A stretch of 30,863 nucleotides of DNA, taken from NCBI GenBank assembly GCA_964589175.1, contig CAZPRY010000044.1, forward strand, positions 1 through 30,863, written 5' to 3'. Both the position numbers and the translations under genes were made by a program. The notes beneath the pieces were generated by a model that ran no database searches, had not been told where the DNA came from, and was given only the letters and a program-made list of their open reading frames with translations. Source of the stretch: CAZPRY01 sp964589175 (GTDB lineage: Bacteria; Fidelibacterota; UBA2242). Numbering within the stretch: position 1 is the first letter of the stretch; each line of letters opens with the position of its first letter. Shown here in pieces: positions 15,958 to 25,222 of this stretch.

Positions 15958-15995
15958 TGGTAAGTTCCTCATAGATTCCCACCCATATCGATGCG

Positions 15996-16025
15996 ACGAC
16001 GGGACATTTAAATATGCCCCGTTGT
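15996..16025 (+). terminator. Hairpin after the porin-like gene
   Basis: A 12-bp stem with one mismatch (15996-16007 with 16014-16025) and a six-base A/T loop starts 38 bp past the stop. No good T-run follows, so it is a terminator-like hairpin only. Confidence 0.5.
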
Positions 16026-16493
16026 GTTATCAAAGATCGGTTACTGGATTCCGTCAGGTCTGAGATTATCTTTTATATCTAAATTATTCGGGTCTTTTCC
16101 GAATATCCTCAACGTCCGGCTTCGTATCGTTACCGCCATCAGGCGCGCGGCAAGCAACTCCTGAGATTGCCTCAATCCCCCGACGGTAATTCCAAATCCC
16201 CGCCGACCGGCCGAACCGATTTCTCCCCCGTTAGAAGCAGATTCGAAATAACAAGACGGGAAAACAGCCGGCTGGACCGAGCTCTCATGCGCCTGATTTC
16301 ATCGTAATTTTTCGGGATGTTGACGAATGGAAATGGGGAACCACATGAAATCTGATCCAGTATCCAACGGAAATAATTTTATTAAAATTGTAGCAAAGGG
16401 GATGGAGTGGCTTGCCACCAGCTGCAGGTCTGAAAATTTTTGAAATCTGAATCTACCTACAATTCCTTTTTTCAGACCATGCTCCTTCGCCTA
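16026..16493. other. Intergenic stretch with a long-armed inverted repeat
   Basis: No convincing gene in about 470 bp. GGTCTGAAAA (16427-16436) and TTTTCAGACC (16469-16478) are perfect 10-bp inverted arms, 32 bases apart. They end 16 bp short of the stop of the large AT-rich gene. Composition changes from mixed to AT-rich here, so this may be the edge of an acquired segment. Confidence 0.5.
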
Positions 16494-19400
16494 TTAAACT
16501 AGTCGTCTATTATGTTGGTTAATGGTAAAATATTCAATCACATTTTTCCATACAACAAAATTATCAGTAACAAATTGCATCCCATTAATGGGTGATTCAG
16601 TGCGATTAAATTCCTCTATAAATGAGAAAATCTCTTTGACGTTCAATCCTGAAAATATAGATGTTAGGCATGAAGTATTTTTTGAATATTTGTTAATTAT
16701 CTCAACAAATTGTTTTTTTAGTAGAGTGTAAGTGTCATTAAACATCCTTAATATTTTTTCGTTGAGTTTTTCTAAGAAGAAATCATCATCAGTATTTTTA
16801 AATAAATCAAATTGTTTCATCCAAGTTTCAAAAGATAAAACTGTACCAATTAAAAACGATCTGAAAGAAAATCCTTCTGATTCTAATATTTCTTTTGTTG
16901 GCAATAAAGCCATTATTTCATTAGGAATTTCTTGAGGTACAAACGATTCCCAACTCAGATCGTTTATGCTTTGATATGTGGCTATTTTGTATCCTCCGGG
17001 AATAATCCTTCTATTTTGGTATATTGGGATAAGATAGTAGAAATCGGGTTTGAGAGCGGGAATTTCTAAAATGTTTAACAACCGTTGTAAGCCATCCTCG
17101 GGATAAATAGGATTTTCGATTGAAAAGTAAAGCGGTAAGTAAGTTAATGGAAAGTCGATATATACATGATCTGGAATAACAACATCCGTCTCACAAAGAG
17201 CTTGCCTAACACTTTCACAAATTGTTGAGTGATATTTATTTTTATATAAGTCAATCCGTTTCTTATAATCATATATTGGAGGAAGAATCTTGTTACCAAT
17301 AAAATATTCAAATAAGTCTATAAAATCGTCTGCAATTTCAATTTCCTTTTTCCTCAAATCGGAAAATCGAAAATATATAGGAGCAACACCAAGAATCGTT
17401 TCGAAACCATTGTATAGATCAATTAAATGTTTTCGATATTTTTTCAAATTGTGTAATGCAAGTTTACCATTTTGATCATCTTTATTTTCCTGGGTTATGT
17501 AAAAAAATTGATAGTAAAAATTTCTGAAATGAAATTGACACTTATTTGTCAATTCTCTATAACATCGTTTGATTTCGTTATTACACTGATTAGGTGGATC
17601 AGGTATAGTATCAAGAAGTTTTTTTATATTCCCAATGAGATTGTCCTTGTTTAAAAAAAATTGCAAATCATATCTTTTCCCCAGATAGGTACATCTAAAG
17701 AAGTTTGTAAGAACTGTGAGAAATTCTACTATCATAGATCTCATTTTGAAATGGGTTTCTTCAAAGATAAAAAATGTATCTGGTAAATATGCATTTTCTA
17801 GAATATCCAACCAATATCTGTTTAGTTTTGTGTAAAATTCAAGCGGTAAATTTTTAACTGGAATTCGTTTTTTTAAATCATTTATGGAAGGTTCAAGGCC
17901 TAATGGTAAAAGATTAACTGCATCAGATGAATATTTTGCACAGAACGGTAAAGCTTCCCTGAGTTTATTTAATATCTTTATAGCATCTTCATTAGAAGAA
18001 TGGCTATTAATAAAAGGAATGAATTTTATTTTTAATTCATCATTATTTATTTTCAAATCGATTGTATCTGTTAAATACATCAGGAATGAGTGGAATTCTG
18101 CTTTATTAGTATTGTACCACTTAGAATATACATCAGGTTTATATTCATATAGTCCTGAGATTAATTTAAAAAATGCTCTTTCATCTATATCTATGAACTC
18201 CACGATATTTGAAAATTGTGATTGAAAAGTAATAGTTGTGACATCAAAATCAATAAGTTTTAACCAATAGAATATGGAAGGAGCAGATAAAAATGCTTTT
18301 TTATTGAATTTATCTTGTATGTCCTCGCGATTCAGCAATTTCGAAAATTCTTTACATAGGTCTTCTCCTCTTGCCCCATTTTTTATGTTCAAAGCAATTC
18401 TATCTAAATGATCAATAGTCTCATTTGTTTTAATTCTTTTTAAATCTTCAATCGCATTAATCATTTTTGTCGGAGTTGTACTCATGCCCAAAAGGGATAC
18501 ACCTGATTGGCCCAATAATTCAAATGCCTCATCAAAATGTGATTTAATATTTATAAAATATTGTTTTTCTCCGCCAAGGAAAAGGCCTAGAAATACTAAC
18601 TCCAACTCATTTAGTGAATGATTAGGAACATCCGAGGCAAGGCTTTTTAAGAATATAACATTATCGATATGACCGTTTACAACACAGTTGGATATAAATA
18701 ATGATAAATTTTCAACCGGTATTATTTTTAATATTTTTATTGCAGTATCCGTTAGGGTGCATATTTTTCCGTGTAATAGAGATGCTAAATGTTTAGATCT
18801 GATCCAGTGTAGGCCTTGTATTTCATCGCCCTTAATTTCTATGTATTCGTCTAATAATGATTCAAAAATCATTTGTGGGTCCAAATTGAATGATAATAAG
18901 GATATTAATTTCTTCAACTTTACAGTAGATCCCAATAAATCAGCGGCGGAAACCAGGCGTAATATTTCGATCTTGGATTTGTCTTCGCGAAGCTCTGATA
19001 TATTTTCAACTTGTTTTTTTAGTCTATCCCAAAGCATCTCACCATGCGTAAGTAAATAGACATATTCTAATAATAATTTAGGTTCATCAATTTTTTCATA
19101 AGCCCACAGGTAAGAACTAGTATCTTGATGAATTTTTCCCCGCTTTTGGAATGAAATAAAGATATCTTTTGCTTCATCAGTATCTAAGTATGGCTGAATA
19201 ATCTCATAATTAGTAACATTGGGATCACTTAAACGAAACCAATCTTCATGTCTAATACTTACCAAAACTTTTATGCCGATCTCAGAACAATATCCGGCAA
19301 TTTCTGGCCATAGAGCTATTTGTAGATCTGCATTATCAATCAATAATAGAATAGGAAAATCAAAATTTCTCAAAGACTTAAGAAATTCCTTTATTAATTC

Positions 19401-20381
19401 ATTTTCCCGAGGTGACTTTGATGATCTAAGAATATAAATGTATCTTTCATTCCAGTAATCGTAAGCGTACCTGTATAAAAGTGTCGATTTACCTTGCCCG
19501 CTCGAGGCTCTAATTATGCAGATATTTGTTCCTTTGATTGCCTGATCTATTTTCTCTAGCCATTTCAACCGTGGTATATCTATTTGTGCTGCAATATGGC
19601 CAGATCGAACCCTTTTTCCATCGTAAAAGTCATGAATATTTTGATCAATTCTCCACTCAAGTTTTGAAATAAGTCCTTGTCCATAAGCAGAATATTCTTG
19701 AAGTCTAGCAATATTTTCATTCAATTCTTTCCATGTAGAATCAAGGGTGTTCTTTGTTATAATTCCCCGTTTCTCGGCAATTTCGACAAATTTCGAAAAC
19801 AATGCATCTCGATAGAAAGGGATCAGGTTGCTTGGTACAACTATATATATATCGAAAATATATCTATTTATAGAGTCTAATATTTCACCTTCTCTCAGCG
19901 TAACAAGTTTAATTCTATTGTAGAAACTTGAATTATCGACACCAAAATCTCGATTAATATTTTTTACTTTCTTTTCTAATCGTTTCCTCTCATTTTTCGA
20001 CAAATCATCAGGATTGATTATTTTTTGCCAGTCATTATTGTGTTGAAAATTTGAAACTAAAATAAAATCTGCCTTATTATCTTCTTTGAAGACTTTACTA
20101 AAGTTGTCAAAAACCTCTTTATATTGGTTCCAAGTCCACATTTTCGAAGATGTTTTTACCTGAATATATGTATTCTTCTGTTTTATACTTTTAAGATCTA
20201 AATCTTCTATACCTTCTAACTTTATTGAATAATTTTCTTCATGATAATACTGTAATGAGCAGTAAATGGAATAAAGTATTTGATAACGAATTCCGCGTAT
20301 ATTGACAGCACCGTGATATCTTTCTCGAAGAATATTATCAAGTGAATTAAAATCTTTAGGATTTTTATTGTCTTCGTTCAT
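16494..20381 (-). CDS. Large NTPase with N-terminal PD-(D/E)xK-like nuclease domain (STAND-like, putative anti-phage)
   Basis: A 1295-residue protein. Residues about 25-115 look like the Cap4/DUF4297 type of PD-(D/E)xK nuclease: RGIRYQILYSIY, then LEGIEDLDL (55-63) and IQVKTSS (73-79), giving an E/D...QxK site. A P-loop NTPase follows, with Walker A ASSGQGKST (292-300) and Walker B ILLLIDNAD (344-352). The remaining 900 residues are helical with no family that I recognise, as expected of a sensor region. Known antiviral STAND proteins have this order: effector, NTPase, sensor. The gene is extremely AT-rich; for example 18001-18060 has 11 G/C in 60, against 36 in 60 at 24001-24060. It has no strong ribosome-binding site. 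Naming it Avs would go beyond the evidence. Confidence 0.8.
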   Translation of the reverse strand: MNEDNKNPKDFNSLDNILRERYHGAVNIRGIRYQILYSIYCSLQYYHEENYSIKLEGIEDLDLKSIKQKNTYIQVKTSSKMWTWNQYKEVFDNFSKVFKEDNKADFILVSNFQHNNDWQKIINPDDLSKNERKRLEKKVKNINRDFGVDNSSFYNRIKLVTLREGEILDSINRYIFDIYIVVPSNLIPFYRDALFSKFVEIAEKRGIITKNTLDSTWKELNENIARLQEYSAYGQGLISKLEWRIDQNIHDFYDGKRVRSGHIAAQIDIPRLKWLEKIDQAIKGTNICIIRASSGQGKSTLLYRYAYDYWNERYIYILRSSKSPRENELIKEFLKSLRNFDFPILLLIDNADLQIALWPEIAGYCSEIGIKVLVSIRHEDWFRLSDPNVTNYEIIQPYLDTDEAKDIFISFQKRGKIHQDTSSYLWAYEKIDEPKLLLEYVYLLTHGEMLWDRLKKQVENISELREDKSKIEILRLVSAADLLGSTVKLKKLISLLSFNLDPQMIFESLLDEYIEIKGDEIQGLHWIRSKHLASLLHGKICTLTDTAIKILKIIPVENLSLFISNCVVNGHIDNVIFLKSLASDVPNHSLNELELVFLGLFLGGEKQYFINIKSHFDEAFELLGQSGVSLLGMSTTPTKMINAIEDLKRIKTNETIDHLDRIALNIKNGARGEDLCKEFSKLLNREDIQDKFNKKAFLSAPSIFYWLKLIDFDVTTITFQSQFSNIVEFIDIDERAFFKLISGLYEYKPDVYSKWYNTNKAEFHSFLMYLTDTIDLKINNDELKIKFIPFINSHSSNEDAIKILNKLREALPFCAKYSSDAVNLLPLGLEPSINDLKKRIPVKNLPLEFYTKLNRYWLDILENAYLPDTFFIFEETHFKMRSMIVEFLTVLTNFFRCTYLGKRYDLQFFLNKDNLIGNIKKLLDTIPDPPNQCNNEIKRCYRELTNKCQFHFRNFYYQFFYITQENKDDQNGKLALHNLKKYRKHLIDLYNGFETILGVAPIYFRFSDLRKKEIEIADDFIDLFEYFIGNKILPPIYDYKKRIDLYKNKYHSTICESVRQALCETDVVIPDHVYIDFPLTYLPLYFSIENPIYPEDGLQRLLNILEIPALKPDFYYLIPIYQNRRIIPGGYKIATYQSINDLSWESFVPQEIPNEIMALLPTKEILESEGFSFRSFLIGTVLSFETWMKQFDLFKNTDDDFFLEKLNEKILRMFNDTYTLLKKQFVEIINKYSKNTSCLTSIFSGLNVKEIFSFIEEFNRTESPINGMQFVTDNFVVWKNVIEYFTINQHNRRLV

Positions 20382-20478
20382 ATTTATATCATTTTTATTG
20401 AATATATGGCACTATTTATTACCCATTCCCACTGTTTGTTCCATCGAATGATTTATTCACATATTCGCTTCATATCCG

Positions 20479-21522
20479 TCATATCTCGTTGAAATCGCGC
20501 CGGAAATCAGCCAACGACTGACCGGAAAGCACCGCCGCCTTGGATATCGAAATGATTTCTTCGGTCACGGCCCGGTTGATCAGGTTTCTGTACCGACCCG
20601 AACGTTCCAGGCCGCAATATTGTCCGGGTTCATTTTTACGATAGCCCATCCGGTTAATCCATTTGTTGAACAGCTCATATTCGCGCACACCGATCAGTCC
20701 CAGAGAATTGGCGCGGGCCATAATAGCCTGGATGGAGATACCGAAAGTCTCTTTGATACGAGTTAATTCTTCGAGAGTAATTCCCTTACGGCGGCTCCCG
20801 AATTCCCGAACGAAAGTTGCGCGTGGCATCAGGAAGGCCCCGGCGAAGGAGTGACAGAGTTTCTCTTTCCGGCGGGATTCTTCCACCGCTTGAAAATCCA
20901 ATACCAGGTGCGCAAATTCATGCAGCACAGTGAAACGCTTACGGCACAAATCGCCGTTCAAAGTTCGATTGAGTACAATCAGGGGGGATCGATCCGTCCG
21001 GCCCGATAATCCGACTAACTCTTCTGGGGCTTCCACTTCGAATATCCGCAACCCATGGTTTTCGAGCAGTTCCACGACATTGGGTAAGGCCCACTCCCCG
21101 AGATTCCAGCGGCGGCGTAATTCCTCTGCGATGCGTTCGATATCTTCGATGGTTTTCACAGTATTGTTCTCGACGGGGAAAACAAACAGGTCATGAATCC
21201 CGAGCAGATCTTCCAGTTCTGCATTGCGTTCAACGAAGGCAATACTCAACTCCCTCACGCGGTTTTGATCGGTGACATTCAGGCGGGAGTTCCTGCGGAA
21301 TTCAATATTCCTGATCTCATAAGCCGGCGCCCTGAAGAAGTAATCCGGCGATACATCCAGTACTCTTGATAAGGCCGACAGAACCTTTCCGTCGGGTTTC
21401 ATACGATTTTGCTCGTATTTGGAAAGCGCTTGCTTCGAGACAAGGTTTCCCATTCTATCGGCAAGGCCTTGCAGGGAGAGCCCCGCCATCCTGCGCGCTG
21501 ATTTTAATCTTTCACCAAACAT
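20479..21522 (-). CDS. XRE-type regulator with ImmA/IrrE metallopeptidase domain
   Basis: A 347-residue protein. Residues about 4-60 form an XRE helix-turn-helix (LKSARRMAGLSLQGLADRMG, then SKQALSKYEQNR). The middle region leads to a zinc-peptidase domain with HEFAH at 201-205 and a likely third ligand in the EKLCHSFAGAFLMP helix (about 220-233). In this family the peptidase cleaves a repressor after a stress signal; here it is joined to its own DNA-binding domain, a common fusion in mobile elements and toxin-antitoxin loci. It lies 97 bp upstream of the AT-rich nuclease/NTPase gene, on the same strand, and could regulate it. Its G+C content resembles the host more than its neighbour. An inverted-repeat operator lies just upstream. 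Confidence 0.88.
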   Translation of the reverse strand: MFGERLKSARRMAGLSLQGLADRMGNLVSKQALSKYEQNRMKPDGKVLSALSRVLDVSPDYFFRAPAYEIRNIEFRRNSRLNVTDQNRVRELSIAFVERNAELEDLLGIHDLFVFPVENNTVKTIEDIERIAEELRRRWNLGEWALPNVVELLENHGLRIFEVEAPEELVGLSGRTDRSPLIVLNRTLNGDLCRKRFTVLHEFAHLVLDFQAVEESRRKEKLCHSFAGAFLMPRATFVREFGSRRKGITLEELTRIKETFGISIQAIMARANSLGLIGVREYELFNKWINRMGYRKNEPGQYCGLERSGRYRNLINRAVTEEIISISKAAVLSGQSLADFRRDFNEI

Positions 21523-21535
21523 CCTGAACCTCGTT

Positions 21536-21574
21536 GGTTGACAATAACGCCATAATATACGACAATTGTCAACC
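21536..21574 (-). promoter_or_regulatory. Operator/promoter region of the XRE-ImmA gene
   Basis: Perfect 10-bp inverted arms GGTTGACAAT (21536-21545) and ATTGTCAACC (21565-21574) are 19 bases apart. The right arm overlaps a 10-bp palindrome, GACAATTGTC (21561-21570). On the minus strand the right arm supplies a consensus -35, TTGACA; the -10 (CGTTAT at 17 bp) is weak. The position 14 bp before the start codon fits autoregulation by the XRE domain. Confidence 0.6.
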
Positions 21575-21740
21575 TATTGCAAATATTTATCAAAATGAAG
21601 CGCTTATATCACGCGCCACAACTGGATTCAAAATGGCGAAACGGAAAAAACTGCCAGTTATACTTGGCTATCCCCCTCAAGCACTCCACGTCGCATAGCA
21701 TTTGACTCATAAATCACGATTATTTCCGGCAGATCTGCGT

Positions 21741-21950
21741 CATTTTCACCCAAAATCCGTAGTATTACATTAAGTCTTCGATCATTTTCAGGAAAACTCG
21801 TAATATTTTCCTATATACTTTTGTTATTAACGCGCCGACTTCTTTCATTTTCAGCCCGAATCGTTTTATTTTCCAATACACTTCTTTCATTTTCAGTCCG
21901 ATTCGTGATATTTTCCTATACTATTTTCTGATCTGCGCGTGATATTTTGA
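21741..21950. repeat. Degenerate 21-bp-period tandem array
   Basis: The octamers CATTTTCA and TATTTTCC, or close variants, recur on a 21-base grid. CATTTTCA is at 21741, 21783, 21846 and 21888. TATTTTCC is at 21804, 21867 and 21909. Weaker forms are at 21762 and 21825. After a 13-base jump the grid restarts with TATTTTCT at 21922 and TATTTTGA at 21943. The best-kept pair is a 42-bp double unit at 21846-21887 and 21888-21929. No gene overlaps it convincingly; it lies about 220 bp upstream of the XRE-ImmA gene. Confidence 0.75.
21765..21890 (-). CDS. Possible 41-residue lysine-rich repeat peptide inside the 21-bp array (doubtful)
   Basis: Because 21 bp is seven codons, the array's minus strand reads as a repeated amphipathic peptide. 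It begins MKEVYWKIKRFGLK, repeats MKEV, then continues KVYRKILRVFLKMIEDLM to a stop. Basic and hydrophobic residues alternate as in a cationic helix. There is no strong ribosome-binding site, and the repeat may simply be non-coding DNA. Listed for completeness. Confidence 0.15.
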   Translation of the reverse strand: MKEVYWKIKRFGLKMKEVGALITKVYRKILRVFLKMIEDLM

Positions 21951-22137
21951 GACTTTCCCCGTCGGTGAAGCGCCTGAACGTGCTACAAACGAGTCATGTC
22001 AAACAGCTCAACCTACGTCCGATTCACCCTTGAGCCAGGTGTTAATCGTTAGACTGAATGAAGTTATGATCGAACCATAGAGTGATCTTTAGAGGAAACC
22101 GACCGCAGTTTCACCACCTCAGTTGTCTCGACATCCC

Positions 22138-22407
22138 CTATTCCTCTCCGAACAGATTCGCCTGTTGCGGCTGTTCCTTCCAGCAAAAGCGCAGTGGATT
22201 CTCCTGACGCCGGATCCAGCCTTCCGCCACGGCCCGCTGCATCCACTCCTGAAGCTGGCCGCGCGAGATCAGCAATGTCGCCTGGATTTCCCGCAGGGTT
22301 TTGGGCCCGCTTTTCAGGACCGGCGCCAACCTCTGGCAGAACAGGCCGTACGTTAAAATCTCCGCCCGTTCTCCCTGCCCTGCGTTAAAATAGCGATCCG
22401 TACTCAT
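22138..22407 (-). CDS. Small winged-helix-like protein downstream of rapA (hypothetical)
   Basis: An 89-residue protein that I do not recognise as a named family. The middle (TLREIQATLLISRGQLQEWMQRAVAEGWIRR) has the order of helices and a following basic wing expected of a winged helix-turn-helix. The C-terminus is acidic (LFGEE). A GGGGAGC ribosome-binding site precedes the ATG. It begins only 16 bp after rapA on the same strand, so the two are probably co-transcribed and may act together on transcription complexes. That link is inference. Confidence 0.6.
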   Translation of the reverse strand: MSTDRYFNAGQGERAEILTYGLFCQRLAPVLKSGPKTLREIQATLLISRGQLQEWMQRAVAEGWIRRQENPLRFCWKEQPQQANLFGEE

Positions 22408-22423
22408 CGCGTAGCTCCCCGGT

Positions 22424-25222
22424 TTATCCTTTATAAATCAGCCGCACGGCATCCAGACGCAGCCGGGCGTCGCCGATATGTTTTTCCAGCAGCGCCGCCT
22501 CATTGCTGAAATATTCGATCGTCTCCGGTCCGATATTGCTGTTGATCCCCTGCAGGGCTATCAGGCGTTCGATCTCCGGTCCCAGGGCACCCTGCATTTC
22601 CTTCAATGCATTCTGCCGGATTTGCCCGGCCCGTTTTTCGGCCAGCTCATTGCATTCCCGCAGCATGGCCGGAAAGAGTTCACGGCGCAATTGTTTGTTT
22701 TGAAGAATTTCACGGGCGGGTTCACCATTCAGGGCCTGCCGCAGTACTTCGGCGGGGTAGTCGACGCTGCAATCCTTCAACTGGTGATCGACGAGAACGC
22801 GGATCGGGGTCGGCGGTAAAAACCGATCGATGTTCAAGCCCTGCGGCGCAACACTCTCCAATATCAAAATGCATTCCAGAATCAGACCCGGCAAGCCATC
22901 GGACGCCCAGCGCGCCAGGCAGCTGTTGCCCATTTCCGAACCGAGCAGCATCTCAATTGTGCCCGTCACCATCGGATGGTCCCAGGTCAGGAACTCGATG
23001 TCTTCCCGCTTCAGCGCCGCGGCCCGGTCGAACGTGATAACGCAGTGTTCCTCGTTCATCGGCGGCACCGGAAAATCCTGGTGATTCAGCAGCGTAAAAT
23101 TGAGATGGTAACTACGTTCGGTAATCTTCTCCTGCATGATTTCGAAACGGTCAAAAACCCGAAACATAAAGCGTTCCAGGTCGCGCTCCTCATCCGCGTT
23201 ACGGATATCTTCGATCAGTTTTGCAGCCTCAAGCGGATCGAATGAACTGATCTCCAGCAAACGATCGCGTCCCGTCTCAAAAATCCGCCGTACATCGGCC
23301 GTTTCCTGCCGGGTTTTCGCGATAAGATTCGCGATGCCCTGCAAATTCTGGTCGAAAATGCGTTCCCGCAGGTTCTTCTCAAAACGCTGAAAAATCCGGT
23401 ACGCCCCGGGCACGTTCACGCAAAAGGCGTTCAATCCCTCGTGATACCAGCGGAACAGGATTTCTGCGGGACTTCCGATCAGATACGGTACGAATATTTT
23501 AACCGTCTGCTGCTGGCCGATACGATCGAGTCGCCCGATGCGCTGTTCGAGCAATTCCGGATTGAGCGGCAGATCGAAGAGGACGAGCCGGTGCGCGAAC
23601 TGGAAATTGCGGCCCTCGCTGCCGATCTCGGAACAGATCATCAGCCGGGGACCGTCCGTTTCACCGAACCAGGCCGCGTTGCGGTCTCTCTGGATCAGCG
23701 ACAAGCCCTCGTGAAAGAGCGTCGTCTGAATCCCGGTTTTCTCGCGCAGGGCCTCTTCGACCGCGCAGGCCTTGGCCTGCGAAGCGGCAATCAGAAGAAC
23801 TTTTTCATCCGGTGATTGTTCGAGGAAATCCACCAGCCAGAGAATTCGCGGATCACTCCTAAAATCGTAACGCGACTGGGTTCCCCCGCCGTCCATCTCA
23901 ATCTGCCAGGCCTGCCGGTTCTGCTGCAGGCGTTCCTCATCCGCTGGTAAGGCCACGGCAAAGACTTCACGCTCCGGAAAGCCGCTTACAGCCGTCCTTC
24001 GATTGCGGAACACAGCCCGTCCGACACCGAAACGATCCAGCAATTCGCGCAGGATTCGCGCCCGGTCTTCCTCGGACCAGGTATCGGATTTCGCAACAAT
24101 CCGGGAAACTTCCGTATCGATCATCGCCAGGATTTTATGGTCACTCGCGCTCAGTTTTTTCTCTTCCAGCACATGATTCACCAGTTGCGCGATTTTTTCG
24201 TATTCCCGTTCCTCCTGCTCGAAGTGTTCGAAATCGAAATAGCGCGCCGGATCGAGCAGGTGCAGCCGCGAGAAATGGTTGCGGTGCCCCAGCTGTTCCG
24301 GAGTCGCCGTTAATAAGAGCAGGCCGGCCGTTCGGCCGCCCAATTCCTCGGCGACGCGATACGCGACCGTATCTTCCTGAATGTGGTGCACCTCATCCAT
24401 GATAACCAGGTCCCAGCCGGCTTGCACCGCCTGCGTGCGGCGTTTGCGGCCCTGAATCAGGAATTCGATGCTGCAGATGCCCCACTGGGTTTCGAGAAAG
24501 GGATTGATATTCGCATCGGGCTTCTCCACCGAACGGCAATAGGCTTCATCGAAAATCCGGAAAAGCAGGTTAAAACGGCGCAGCAGTTCAACGAACCATT
24601 GATGGACAAGGGATTGCGGCACGACAATCAGCACCCGGCGAACCCTGTCGGACAGGATCAAACGATGCATGATCAGGCAGGCCTCGATCGTCTTGCCCAG
24701 GCCGACCTCATCGGAGAGCAGTACCCGCGGCAACGGCCGCCCGGCCACTTCGCGGGCGACGTACAACTGGTGTGGAATGAGATCGATACGGCCGCCGATA
24801 AAACCGCGCACGGCCGAGCGGCGGATGCGGTAGTGATAACGCAGAGCGTCAAAGCGCAGATCGAACATTTTGTTGTCATCGATAAAACCGTTCAGCAGAC
24901 GTTCGTGCGGAGTCGTGAAACTCAGCGAGTCACTCAACTCGCTTTCAGGCAATTCGATCTTATCGCCGATATACACCACCAATTCTTCATCCTGATGCAG
25001 CTCACGCACCACGAAGCTATGGCCGGTATGGGATTTGACGGTATCGCCGGTTTGAAACAGAACGCGTTTCAGGGGAGCACTCGCAAGGGCGTAATGACGT
25101 TCGCATTCTCCGGCCGGAAACCAGATATGAACGCTACGGGAATCGACGCCGGTGACGATTCCGAGACCGAGTCCCGGCTCCATTCCACTGATCCAGCGCT
25201 GCCCGATGACGATCTTTTCCAA
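22424..25222 (-). CDS. rapA: RNA polymerase-associated SNF2-type ATPase RapA
   Basis: A 932-residue SWI2/SNF2 translocase that binds RNA polymerase and helps recycle it. The N-terminal Tudor-like region (GQRWISGMEPGLGLGIV) matches RapA. Walker A DEVGLGKT and the DEVHH box are present, then TATPEQLG, and motifs V-VI in SEIGSEGRNFQFAH, then LLEQRIGRLDRIGQ. The C-terminal domain retains NRFLPPTPIRVL and ends DAVRLIYKG. Length and order match E. coli RapA. The frame opens at ATG 25261, but TTG 25222 has AAAGGA eight bases upstream and gives the family-like N-terminus, so it is preferred. Confidence 0.93.
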   Translation of the reverse strand: MEKIVIGQRWISGMEPGLGLGIVTGVDSRSVHIWFPAGECERHYALASAPLKRVLFQTGDTVKSHTGHSFVVRELHQDEELVVYIGDKIELPESELSDSLSFTTPHERLLNGFIDDNKMFDLRFDALRYHYRIRRSAVRGFIGGRIDLIPHQLYVAREVAGRPLPRVLLSDEVGLGKTIEACLIMHRLILSDRVRRVLIVVPQSLVHQWFVELLRRFNLLFRIFDEAYCRSVEKPDANINPFLETQWGICSIEFLIQGRKRRTQAVQAGWDLVIMDEVHHIQEDTVAYRVAEELGGRTAGLLLLTATPEQLGHRNHFSRLHLLDPARYFDFEHFEQEEREYEKIAQLVNHVLEEKKLSASDHKILAMIDTEVSRIVAKSDTWSEEDRARILRELLDRFGVGRAVFRNRRTAVSGFPEREVFAVALPADEERLQQNRQAWQIEMDGGGTQSRYDFRSDPRILWLVDFLEQSPDEKVLLIAASQAKACAVEEALREKTGIQTTLFHEGLSLIQRDRNAAWFGETDGPRLMICSEIGSEGRNFQFAHRLVLFDLPLNPELLEQRIGRLDRIGQQQTVKIFVPYLIGSPAEILFRWYHEGLNAFCVNVPGAYRIFQRFEKNLRERIFDQNLQGIANLIAKTRQETADVRRIFETGRDRLLEISSFDPLEAAKLIEDIRNADEERDLERFMFRVFDRFEIMQEKITERSYHLNFTLLNHQDFPVPPMNEEHCVITFDRAAALKREDIEFLTWDHPMVTGTIEMLLGSEMGNSCLARWASDGLPGLILECILILESVAPQGLNIDRFLPPTPIRVLVDHQLKDCSVDYPAEVLRQALNGEPAREILQNKQLRRELFPAMLRECNELAEKRAGQIRQNALKEMQGALGPEIERLIALQGINSNIGPETIEYFSNEAALLEKHIGDARLRLDAVRLIYKG

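Noticed and set aside
16494..20381. Assignment to a named Avs type
   Set aside because: Domain order is similar, but the C-terminal sensor was not recognisable and length is shorter, so only a general STAND-like call is made.
21741..21950. CRISPR array
   Set aside because: Units are 21 bp, degenerate, contiguous and without unique spacers; no cas genes nearby.
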